In this document: positions 14,502-21,267 of the stretch, in pieces
How the letters are laid out: each line of letters opens with the position of its first letter
How positions within the stretch are numbered: the stretch's first letter is position 1
From: JBBDYD01 sp040901865
GTDB taxonomy: Bacteria; Bacteroidota; Ignavibacteria; UBA10030
Direction of reading: 5' to 3'
Assembly (NCBI GenBank): GCA_040901865.1
Contig: JBBDYD010000094.1
Coordinates: 1-32,293 of the forward strand
DNA length: 32,293 nucleotides
The notes under the pieces: generated by a model
The model's input: the letters and a program-made list of their open reading frames with translations, nothing else
Database searches by the model: none
Told to the model about the DNA's origin: nothing
Program-made: the position numbers and the translations under genes

Positions 14502-15326
14502 GTGATTGAAGCATTCCAACGGCTCGTCGTATTTGTAGTCAAACGCAGGATTCGCCGGGCTCTTCAAGAGCATTCGCTTGCCGACAATGCCGCTGTCAAT
14601 GCGCTCGCCCGATCTCTTGATTCGATCAATCGAGGACAGTTCAGCGACGAGGAAAACTCCTGGGTCGCGCGAATTGAGGGACTTAGAACGACCCTGGGTG
14701 CCTCCCGCGAGGCCATTCAGCTCGAGGATTTCGGAGCAGGAACGTCCGGGACTCTCGTGAAGGGGCATTTACCGGGCGCAACATCAGTTAAGACAATAGG
14801 GGATATCTGCCGCACCTCCGCAGTTTCCCGCATGTGGGGTACTTTCCTGTTTCAGCTTATCCGCCACACACGACCTTCGGTTTGCCTGGAGTTGGGAACC
14901 TCCCTGGGCATATCCGCTTCATATCTTGGTGCGGCATGCGCCGTGAACGGAAATGGAACGGTTGTCACGCTTGAGCGTGCAACGGCCATCGCGGGCCTTG
15001 CGGAGAAGAACTTTGCATCTCTTCACCTCGACATGATCACTGTCGTCCCCGGCCAATTCCAGAATACATTGGAATCGGTATTAAAAAAGCATCGTCCGAT
15101 CGACCTTGCCTTCATCGACGGCCACCATGACCGTGACGCAACCCTCAGATACTTCGACCTGATCAAACGGCACCTGTCCGACCGGGCCATCATCGTGTTT
15201 GACGATATTCTGTGGTCCCGCGGAATGCGGCAGGCATGGAAGGAGATCCGCAGGAATGCGGGATCTTCTGTTACGTTGGATTTGATCAGGATGGGAGTGT
15301 ATCTTGAAGAAAGCCCTCAGGAATAA
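14502..15326 (+). CDS. Class I SAM-dependent (O-)methyltransferase
   Basis: This 274-residue protein starts at GTG 14502 with GGAAG upstream. An N-terminal helical part (1-110) precedes a methyltransferase domain: VCLELGTSLGISASYLGAAC (motif I, about 126-145), VVTLERA (strand 2 acid), PIDLAFIDGHHDRDATLRYF (motif III region with the DGHH metal/acid signature) and RAIIVFDDILWSRGM. This pattern matches the Methyltransf_24/O-methyltransferase group (COG4122-like). The substrate is unknown. Transcription probably starts in the repeat-rich spacer before it; the next gene lies 65 bp downstream on the same strand. Confidence 0.85.
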   Translation: MIEAFQRLVVFVVKRRIRRALQEHSLADNAAVNALARSLDSINRGQFSDEENSWVARIEGLRTTLGASREAIQLEDFGAGTSGTLVKGHLPGATSVKTIGDICRTSAVSRMWGTFLFQLIRHTRPSVCLELGTSLGISASYLGAACAVNGNGTVVTLERATAIAGLAEKNFASLHLDMITVVPGQFQNTLESVLKKHRPIDLAFIDGHHDRDATLRYFDLIKRHLSDRAIIVFDDILWSRGMRQAWKEIRRNAGSSVTLDLIRMGVYLEESPQE

Positions 15327-15391
15327 TGGGATGGATGGAATAGTGTAAGGCGGGCGATCAGTCAAATATTAACATCCGCGCGGAAATCATC

Positions 15392-16714
15392 ATGTCTATC
15401 ATTACAATAGAAATCCTGATCATTTTCTTTCTCACGATCCTCAACGGAGTTTTTGCGATGTCCGAGATCGCGGTCGTTTCGGCGCGAAAGTCGCGACTTC
15501 AGCAATGGGCGGAATCGGGAAACAAGCGGGCACGGCTTGCGCTCGAACTTTCGAATTCCCCCGAAGAATTCCTCTCGACCGTGCAGGTTGGTATCACGCT
15601 CGTCGGCATTTCTGCCGGAGCCTTCGGCGGGGCGACCATTGCCGAGCATCTTGCAGATCACTTCAGCGCGTTTCCTCTTCTTGTTCCTTATGCAGAGACA
15701 CTCAGCGTCGTCATCGTCGTTCTTTCCATCACCTATCTTTCCCTCATCCTGGGAGAACTGGTCCCAAAGCGAATCGCCCTGAACAATCCGGAGCGCATTG
15801 CAACGCTTGTTGCCGGCCCGATGCGTTTCCTCTCTCGAATCGCGTCGCCGGTCGTTAAACTGCTCGGACTGTCCACGAATGCGATTCTGGCCGTCCTTCG
15901 CATACGCCGGTCGCCAGATCCGGCGGTCACCGAGGAAGAGATCAGGATTCTCGTTCGCCAGAGTGCCGATGCAGGCGTGATCGAAAAAGGTGAACGTGAT
16001 ATTGTGGAACGCGTGTTTCGGCTTGGAGCCAAGCGAGTAAGCACGCTGATGACTCCGCGGAAGGATCTTGACGTATTGTTTCTTTCGGACAAACCGGATC
16101 AGGTCCTGAACAAGATACTCGAGTCGGGCCATGCTTTGTTTCCGCTCTGTGATCAGACACTTGACAATGTGCTGGGGGTCATTCATACGCGGGAGATTCT
16201 CACCCAACACCTTTCTGGGAAACCGCTGAACCTCCGGAGCATTGTCCGTGAGCCGCTCTTCCTTCCCGAATCCATTGCGAGCCTCAAGCTTCTTGAAGAA
16301 TTTCGAAAGACCGGAAAAGAGACAGCCCTTCTCCTTGACGAATACGGAGGACTTCAGGGGTTGATCACTCCGTCAGACATTCTGAGGGCCCTTCTGGGGG
16401 ATGTTGCCACATTCTCAACACCCCACGCGCTTCGGCGTCCCGACGGCTCGTGGCTTGTGGACGGAATGCTTCCGCTGGATGAATTCAAGGAAATTGTGAA
16501 GTTGAAACGGCTTCCCCTGGAGGAGACGCGCTCGTTTGAAACCGTAGGCGGATTCGTCATGGCTCTGCTCGGCCGCATTCCGGTCGAGGGCGACACTGTT
16601 TCGCTGGAACATCACTCATTGGAAGTTGTGGATATGGATGGATTAAGAGTCGACAAGATCCGAATGACAGAACTAAAGGCGAAAGACCCAACCCGGGGGA
16701 GCCAACATGTATGA
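15392..16714 (+). CDS. CNNM/CBS-domain membrane protein (HlyC/CorC, TlyC-like)
   Basis: This 440-residue protein has an N-terminal DUF21/CNNM membrane domain (about 1-190) with four hydrophobic segments and the signatures NGVFAMSEIAVVSARKSRL and LGELVPKRIAL. A CBS pair follows (about 200-335: RVSTLMTPRKDLDVL, DNVLGVIHTREIL, LLDEYGGLQGLITPSDIL), then a CorC/HlyC C-terminal domain (about 345-425: GSWLVDGMLPLDEFKE, TVGGFVMALLGRIPVEGD). Members act in Mg2+/Co2+ or other ion export and were once labelled hemolysins. It is complete. A remnant of a Crp-like regulator begins immediately after its stop. Confidence 0.92.
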   Translation: MSIITIEILIIFFLTILNGVFAMSEIAVVSARKSRLQQWAESGNKRARLALELSNSPEEFLSTVQVGITLVGISAGAFGGATIAEHLADHFSAFPLLVPYAETLSVVIVVLSITYLSLILGELVPKRIALNNPERIATLVAGPMRFLSRIASPVVKLLGLSTNAILAVLRIRRSPDPAVTEEEIRILVRQSADAGVIEKGERDIVERVFRLGAKRVSTLMTPRKDLDVLFLSDKPDQVLNKILESGHALFPLCDQTLDNVLGVIHTREILTQHLSGKPLNLRSIVREPLFLPESIASLKLLEEFRKTGKETALLLDEYGGLQGLITPSDILRALLGDVATFSTPHALRRPDGSWLVDGMLPLDEFKEIVKLKRLPLEETRSFETVGGFVMALLGRIPVEGDTVSLEHHSLEVVDMDGLRVDKIRMTELKAKDPTRGSQHV

Positions 16715-16804
16715 GTGCCGCAGAGCCAGATCGCATCGTACTTGGGCATCACACCTCAGTCCCTGAGCCGCATTCGCAAGGAACTCTCGCGAATGAGAGA
16801 GTAA
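16715..16804 (+). pseudogene. C-terminal remnant of a Crp/Fnr-family regulator
   Basis: Starting right after the CNNM/CBS gene stop, one frame encodes VPQSQIASYLGITPQSLSRI and RKELSRMRE then a stop. This is the helix-turn-helix recognition region and C-terminus of Crp/Fnr-type regulators (IASYLGITPxxLSRIRK). The cyclic-nucleotide domain and the rest of the gene are missing. Confidence 0.65.
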
Positions 16805-16966
16805 GAGCATGAGAGGGTGAGAGTATGAGGGTATGAGTGAATGAGGGTATGAGTGAATGAGGGTATGAGAATGCTTAGGAGTTTCAATGTTTCATGCCCT
16901 TTCCTTCTTTCCCTCTTACCTTCTTTCCCTCTTACACTCATACCCTCTTACCCTCTTTTTCTCAGT
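16788..16966. repeat. GAGGGTATGAG word repeat, inverted
   Basis: GAGGGTATGAGTGAAT units repeat at 16800-16870; TACCCTCTTAC / CACTCATACCCTC units run the opposite way at 16905-16960. The two blocks could fold into one long hairpin. Their stop-free frames artificially extend the downstream ORF. Confidence 0.7.
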
Positions 16967-17002
16967 TGCAGATTCACACTTTCTTCCTTACCGTATGCTC
17001 CC

Positions 17003-17296
17003 ATGGAAAACCCCTCGACAACCATCTGGTATCCCTCCCATCTCGATCAGTATCTCAATCGCTGGTTTTCGCGGTATGAGGAGGCAAAAAAATCCCTCGA
17101 GCAGGAAGGGGGCTATTTGTTTCCTTACAAGAACCAGTTCTTCGTGTGCGAGTGGGGTGCCGTGAAAGCCATGGGGCTTGATCCCAAGGATGCCGATTGG
17201 GAGAAAATCGGCTATGATTGCGCCAAGCCAGCCGATCCGGACGCTTACAAGCGGCTTGTAGACAAGAGAAGCGCCGCCGACAAGAAGAAAACCTGA
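17003..17296 (+). CDS. Conserved-looking hypothetical protein, 97 aa
   Basis: I do not recognise a family. The protein is soluble, with many aromatic and charged residues (YPSHLDQYLNRWFSRYEEAK, FPYKNQFFVCEWGAVKAMGL) and a Lys-rich tail (SAADKKKT). The frame is open further upstream to 16853, but that part is encoded by word repeats, so I place the start at the ATG at 17003. No Shine-Dalgarno is visible. The next gene, a methyltransferase, starts 28 bp after its stop, so the two may be co-transcribed. Confidence 0.6.
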   Translation: MENPSTTIWYPSHLDQYLNRWFSRYEEAKKSLEQEGGYLFPYKNQFFVCEWGAVKAMGLDPKDADWEKIGYDCAKPADPDAYKRLVDKRSAADKKKT

Positions 17297-17324
17297 GCAT
17301 TCGAGAGCAAGGAACGAGCCCCCC

Positions 17325-18047
17325 ATGGATGACATCCGCTCGCAACTGTACAGGAAATACGTTTCCCATTTCAAGACCGAGGAGTTACACCGTGACGCTC
17401 GATGGCTGCAGGCGTATTGGAGCTGGTGTGATCACAAATACCTGCCGTTTCTCACCACGGTGCCTGCCGATCAGCCGGTGCTCGAGCTCGGTTGCGGACC
17501 GGGGTACATCCTCGAGTTTCTCAGGAATCGCACGTACACCCGCGTCGAGGGGATCGATATTTCGGAGGAGCAGATTGCACTTGCCCGCCAACGCGGGAAT
17601 AATGCCAGCGTCGCCGACGCATTCAAGTTCCTTCGTTCGAAGAAGGGACGGTACGCCGCCATCCTCGCCATCGATTTTGTGGAACACTTCACAAAGAGCG
17701 AACTTCTCGTACTTTTTCCCCTGATTTTCAAGGCCCTCAGCCCCGGTGGCGTCCTGTTGCTCCAAACACCAAACGGTCAGGGACTTTTTCCCGGCCAGGT
17801 GATTTATGGAGATCTGACGCATCTCACGATCTTTGCCCAGGATTCCCTTAAACACATCCTCAGTCTCGCTGGTTTCCGAACCATCAGATTTGCAGAGACA
17901 GGACCTGCGCCGGATTCATTTGAAGGCAGGTTGCGAACCGTGCTTTGGAAAACAATTCGCGCAGTCATACGTATTATTCGGCAAATTGAAGCCAAGAACT
18001 CGTCGAAGCTCTGGACGGAGAGTTTCATTTGTGCGGCAGAGAAATAA
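17325..18047 (+). CDS. Class I SAM-dependent methyltransferase
   Basis: This 240-residue protein has motif I VLELGCGPGYILEFL (about 52-66), EGIDISEEQIALAR with the strand-2 acid, AAILAIDFVEHF as the motif II region, and LSPGGVLLLQTPNGQGLFPG as motif III. The DFVEHF and LLQTPNG forms are typical of Methyltransf_23/UbiG-like enzymes, often found with glycan or lipid genes. The C-terminus is basic and helical (KTIRAVIRIIRQIEAK). The target is unknown. Confidence 0.87.
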   Translation: MDDIRSQLYRKYVSHFKTEELHRDARWLQAYWSWCDHKYLPFLTTVPADQPVLELGCGPGYILEFLRNRTYTRVEGIDISEEQIALARQRGNNASVADAFKFLRSKKGRYAAILAIDFVEHFTKSELLVLFPLIFKALSPGGVLLLQTPNGQGLFPGQVIYGDLTHLTIFAQDSLKHILSLAGFRTIRFAETGPAPDSFEGRLRTVLWKTIRAVIRIIRQIEAKNSSKLWTESFICAAEK

Positions 18048-18103
18048 GTAGGAAGTAGGAGGTTCAAAAATAGAAAGTAAAGATACAACGATCGTGAGGC
18101 GCT

Positions 18104-18520
18104 ATGGCGAAAGCAGAACTGAAAACGAAACCGACAGGGCGAAGCGTTCAAACGTTCCTTGCAGGCATCAAGGATCGGAAGAGACGAAACGATTGCGTCG
18201 CGGTCATGAAAATCATGAAATCCGTCACTCGCCACCAGCCCAAAATGTGGGGACCAAGTATTGTCGGATTTGGGGCCTACCATTACAAATCTGAAAGCGG
18301 GCGGGAAGGTGATTAGTTTTTGACGGGATTTTCGCCCAGAAAGCGGAATCTTACACTCTACATCATGTCGGGATTTAAGGAACACGGTGATTTGATGAAG
18401 AAGCTTGGCAAATACAAAACGGGAGGGTCGTGTTTGTATTTCAATTCATTGGATGGTGTTGATATCGGGGTTTTGGAGAGGATTATCAGGAAGTCGGTGG
18501 AGAAGATGAAGAAGAAGTAG
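18104..18520 (+). pseudogene. DUF1801 (YdhG-like) gene interrupted by one in-frame TAG
   Basis: One continuous frame encodes a full-length DUF1801 protein (about 138 residues) except for a TAG at 18314-18316. The first part ends HQPKMWGPSIVGFGAYHYKS then ESGREGD. The second resumes FLTGFSPRKRNLTLYIMSGF and runs to GKYKTGGSCLYF. DUF1801 proteins have GDWFLTGFSPRK at this point, so TAG sits exactly where a Trp codon (TGG) is expected. Everything else is well conserved. Either the gene has a fresh nonsense mutation, or the base is an assembly error, or the codon is read through. GTGAGG precedes the ATG at 18104. DUF1801 proteins have no established reaction. Confidence 0.85.
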
Positions 18521-18598
18521 CGGGGCATCTGCGTAGATGAGTAATGCGGAATGAGGTTTTTATGTGAGTAGTGAATCACGAAAGCTTGCGAGGGTACC

Positions 18599-19063
18599 AT
18601 GAAACGACATAAACGAATCGCGCTTGTAGCGCATGACAATCGCAAAAGAGATCTCATCGAATGGGTGGAATGGAACTGGGAGGCTCTGTCGAGGCATAGC
18701 CTGGTCTGCACCGGAACCACAGGTGTTCTTGTGGAAGAAGCTCTCGCAACGAAGGCACAAAGGTCGGATATGATCGCACTTCGAAAGCTGAAATCCGGCC
18801 CCCTGGGTGGGGATCAGCAGTTAGGATCGCTTATTGTCGATGGTGAAATCGACGTCCTCATTTTCCTCTGGGACCCCATGGAACCGCAGCCGCACGACGT
18901 TGACGTAAAAGCCCTTCTTCGCATTGCTGTTCTTTACAATGTCCCAACCGCTTGCAACCGCTCCACAGCGGACTTCATGATCTCCTCTCCTCTGATCACA
19001 GAAGAATATACACCGAGGCTTGTTGACTATTCGGCATACATTGGCCGGAAAATGAACTTGTAA
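18599..19063 (+). CDS. mgsA: Methylglyoxal synthase
   Basis: The enzyme converts dihydroxyacetone phosphate to methylglyoxal and phosphate, a bypass of lower glycolysis. The 154-residue length is normal. Conserved features are IALVAHDNRK (H12, D13, K16), the phosphate-binding CTGTTG, SGPLGGDQQLG (D72, the catalytic base position), DVLIFLWDPMEPQPHDVDVK (D92, H99, D102) and NRSTADFMISSP. AGGGT lies upstream of the ATG. It stands alone, with a small DUF1801 locus before and a lipoprotein gene after. Confidence 0.95.
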   Translation: MKRHKRIALVAHDNRKRDLIEWVEWNWEALSRHSLVCTGTTGVLVEEALATKAQRSDMIALRKLKSGPLGGDQQLGSLIVDGEIDVLIFLWDPMEPQPHDVDVKALLRIAVLYNVPTACNRSTADFMISSPLITEEYTPRLVDYSAYIGRKMNL

Positions 19064-19160
19064 AAACCGAAGTGAGAACTATGGAGGTAAATCGCAGATT
19101 GATTGTCTTGTCCTCTCTGTGTAGATTGGTTTTGTGTTTCACTGCCAACACTTGATGATA

Positions 19161-19652
19161 ATGATGTCCATCAGAATTCCCATGCTTTCAGCATTGTACG
19201 TCGTCATATTTTCGGCGTGCGGCGGCGGCGCAGTGGAGTCCATGCTCTCCCCCGCTCAGCGGTTTGCCGTCGAAGATCTGCTCCGCGAACACAAAAACGC
19301 CGAACTTGTTCAGCCGACGGAGTGTACCAACTCCCTCCTCGCACGGTATCAGTCTGAACACCCCAATTACAGTCCGTATTACGCCGAAGCAGATTTTAAC
19401 GGAGACGGAAGTCTCGATTTCGTGATTGCAACAAAGGTGGCAGGGGCATATGACCTGTGGCTTTTTTTGGGATCAGTGACGGAATACCGGCGCCCGGAGA
19501 ACTTCTTGACGCTGACCTGGCTGAATGAGGGCGGACTGATCGTTCAGGGGCGTAATTTGTTTGTCGGCAAGTTCTATAGTGACGACGGAACCACGTTTGC
19601 CTGGGACAGCATGGCTGGTCGGTTCGCTCTTTATTCCCCCGAAATGCCCTAG
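19161..19652 (+). CDS. Lipoprotein with a DxNxDG calcium-type loop
   Basis: This 163-residue protein begins with a signal and lipobox (MLSALYVVIFSAC then GGG), so it is a probable lipoprotein. The mature part contains AEADFNGDGSLDFVIATKV, an FG-GAP/dockerin-type DxNxDGxxD loop likely to bind calcium, followed by WLFLGS and GRNLFVGKFYSDDGTTFAWD strands. The family is not otherwise recognised. The frame stays open to 19134, but the ATG pair at 19161/19164 directly precedes the signal. No clear Shine-Dalgarno is seen. Confidence 0.65.
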   Translation: MMSIRIPMLSALYVVIFSACGGGAVESMLSPAQRFAVEDLLREHKNAELVQPTECTNSLLARYQSEHPNYSPYYAEADFNGDGSLDFVIATKVAGAYDLWLFLGSVTEYRRPENFLTLTWLNEGGLIVQGRNLFVGKFYSDDGTTFAWDSMAGRFALYSPEMP

Positions 19653-19888
19653 TCTGACTGTGTTCTCTTCCCTCCCTTCCTGACATTCCTCCAAACATTT
19701 TTTTTGCGTTTCACGGCACCCGACGCTGACGATTTGGTTCAGCAGTGTTCTCGTTCCTTGATGCTACGAATCTGCCTTCCCGCGACCGCGGCCATATGGA
19801 CAAATGGTATATCAGTTCGAAGACTGCATAAGATTCTCTTCGCAGTGGACATGGTATCAGAACGGAGCCGGGCGGTGGCTGGAAAAGA
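19653..19888. other. Spacer without a recognised gene
   Basis: Short frames are present but none looks like a protein I recognise. The only supported signal is the promoter that follows at 19889. Confidence 0.4.
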
Positions 19889-19917
19889 TTGACCTCTCGA
19901 GGAATCCGTAGTATATT
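19889..19917 (+). promoter_or_regulatory. Sigma70-type promoter
   Basis: TTGACC (19889-19894), 17-bp spacer, TATATT (19912-19917), 24 bp before the TTG start of the NAD(P)-binding protein gene, with AAGGAG between. Confidence 0.6.
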
Positions 19918-19941
19918 CCTGCTCTTCCAAGGAGCGGAATC

Positions 19942-20574
19942 TTGAAAATACTCATCGTGGGGGCAACGGGCGGAACGGGCCGGGAACTTGTGAAGCAGGC
20001 CCTGGATCGGGGGCACATTGTCACCGCCTTTGCGCGGAATCCGGCGGACATCGCCATACAGCACGAACGACTTTCCGTCGTGCAGGGAAATGTTCTCGAT
20101 CCCGGATCGGTTGAAACTGCCGTCAAGGGCCAGGACGCCGTCCTGTCGGCTCTGGGGCACAAGCGGTGGATGATCCCATCCTCCATACTCTCGCAAGGGA
20201 CAAGAGTGTTAGTCGATGCGATGAAGCGACAGGGAGTCAGGCGTTTAATCTGCGAGACGTCCCTGGGAGTGGGAGATTCACGCGGTCGGCTTGGACTCTA
20301 TTATACACTTTTCGTTATCCCTGTTATTGTGTTTTTCTACTTTCGCGACAAGAAAAAGCAGGAAGATGTCATTCGACAGAGCGGATTGGACTGGGTGATC
20401 GTCCGTCCGGGCAGACTGACCAACGGTCGGAAACGGGAAGAATATCGTCACGGCTCGAAGGTCGGCAATTACATTTGGACGGTTTCCATTTCCCGCGCGG
20501 ATGTTGCGGATTTTATGTTGAGTCAGCTGGAGAACGACAGGTATGTGCATCAGGCTGTGGGAGTGGCATATTGA
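19942..20574 (+). CDS. NAD(P)-binding (NmrA/SDR-like) protein
   Basis: This 210-residue atypical short-chain dehydrogenase-like protein has an N-terminal ILIVGATGGTGRELVKQAL glycine loop, VTAFARNP (strand 2 with an Arg that suggests NADP), GNVLDPGSVETAVKGQDAVLSALG, and VIVRPGRLTNG near the C-terminus. The catalytic YxxxK is not evident, as in NmrA/YwnB-type proteins that act as redox sensors or flavin/biliverdin-type reductases. A hydrophobic insert (YYTLFVIPVIVFFYF) could contact the membrane. The start is TTG at 19942 with GGAG upstream and a good promoter. Confidence 0.85.
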   Translation: MKILIVGATGGTGRELVKQALDRGHIVTAFARNPADIAIQHERLSVVQGNVLDPGSVETAVKGQDAVLSALGHKRWMIPSSILSQGTRVLVDAMKRQGVRRLICETSLGVGDSRGRLGLYYTLFVIPVIVFFYFRDKKKQEDVIRQSGLDWVIVRPGRLTNGRKREEYRHGSKVGNYIWTVSISRADVADFMLSQLENDRYVHQAVGVAY

Positions 20575-20735
20575 TTAGTTATTGGTTATTGGGTTAAAGG
20601 TTTCGGGTTAAGGATCAAAAGCGTTATTGGTTATTGGTTTGTGGTTTTGGTTATTAGTTGCTGGTTATGGTTGTTCAGATTTCAGATTTCATGTCCTCAT
20701 GTCCGATGGAATCCACTCGGAGGATCCATCGGTCA
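20575..20735. repeat. GGTTATTGG word repeat and a hairpin
   Basis: TTATTGGTTATTGGG-like words fill 20577-20670. A stem CCGATGGA (20703-20710) / TCCATCGG (20725-20732) follows, before the ArsR promoter. Confidence 0.6.
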
Positions 20736-20793
20736 CGGCCACCGCTTTCTGCCCGCTTCCTACTACTACTCTCCATCTCCCATTCCCCTTCTC

Positions 20794-20822
20794 TTGATTT
20801 TTCATCTATTTTTTCCTACAAT
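20794..20822 (+). promoter_or_regulatory. Promoter of the metal-resistance operon
   Basis: TTGATT (20794-20799), 17-bp spacer, TACAAT (20817-20822). The transcription start would fall inside the palindromic operator that follows. Confidence 0.6.
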
Positions 20823-20842
20823 ACCTGAACAACTGCTCAGGT
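20823..20842. promoter_or_regulatory. Probable ArsR/SmtB-family operator
   Basis: A dyad ACCTGA...TCAGGT with an 8-nt centre lies directly after the -10 box and 8 bp before the ArsR start codon. Its place is what an autorepressor needs. Known CadC/SmtB operators are also imperfect TGAA-type dyads over the promoter. Confidence 0.6.
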
Positions 20843-20850
20843 GTTTCAGC

Positions 20851-21195
20851 ATGAACAAATCGGAACGGCACAGTCATCAGCAAGCCATCAGGACGGCCCG
20901 CAAGGCCATGACGGATCCGGAGACAGTGGTCAGTCTCGCGGAAACCTTCAAGGTCCTTGGCGATCCGACGCGGCTGAAAATCGTACTGGCCCTCCTCAGG
21001 GCGGAACTCTGCGTCCTGGACATCGCCGCGATCCTCGGCATCAGCGAATCCGGCGTCTCCCACCAGATGCGCCTTCTGAAAACACTCCGACTGGTCAAAC
21101 ACCGGAAAGACGGCAAGATGGTGTTCTATTCCCTGGATGATGAGCATATTGAAGACCTGATCAGGGTTGGGGAAAGACATGTTGGGGAACGATAG
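20851..21195 (+). CDS. ArsR/SmtB-family metal-sensing repressor
   Basis: This 114-residue winged-helix regulator has FKVLGDPTRLKIVLALL, ELCVLDIAAILGISESGVSHQMRLL (recognition helix) and KHRKDGKMVFYSLDDEHIEDL (wing and last helix). The C-terminal helix keeps the alpha5 metal-site spacing of SmtB/CzrA: D97-x-H99 ... H110-x-x-E113, with Glu in place of the last His. A Cys (C54) stands in the ELCVxDIA helix, as in cadmium/lead sensors. It most likely releases DNA when Zn, Cd or Pb binds. I set the start at the ATG at 20851; the longer frame upstream runs through the promoter. The P-type ATPase gene follows 72 bp downstream. Confidence 0.92.
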   Translation: MNKSERHSHQQAIRTARKAMTDPETVVSLAETFKVLGDPTRLKIVLALLRAELCVLDIAAILGISESGVSHQMRLLKTLRLVKHRKDGKMVFYSLDDEHIEDLIRVGERHVGER

Positions 21196-21204
21196 ATTTG
21201 CGGA

Positions 21205-21262
21205 AAACAAGTATGAATGTCGAATGTCGAACTTCGAATGTCGAATTTTCGAAGTATTAAAT
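21205..21262. repeat. Word repeat (TCGAATG family) inside the metal operon
   Basis: GAATGTCGAATGTCGAACTTCGAATGTC-type units (shown in part) occupy the spacer between the repressor and ATPase genes and create an artificial in-frame extension of the ATPase. Confidence 0.65.
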
Positions 21263-21267
21263 CCATC

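Noticed and set aside
16853..17002. N-terminal extension of the 97-aa hypothetical protein
   Set aside because: The extra 50 codons are translated word repeats (Ser/Leu/Pro-rich) and not a plausible signal peptide for this soluble protein.
20641..20850. 70-residue N-terminal extension of the ArsR protein
   Set aside because: It would read through the promoter and operator; the ATG at 20851 starts a normal-length family member.
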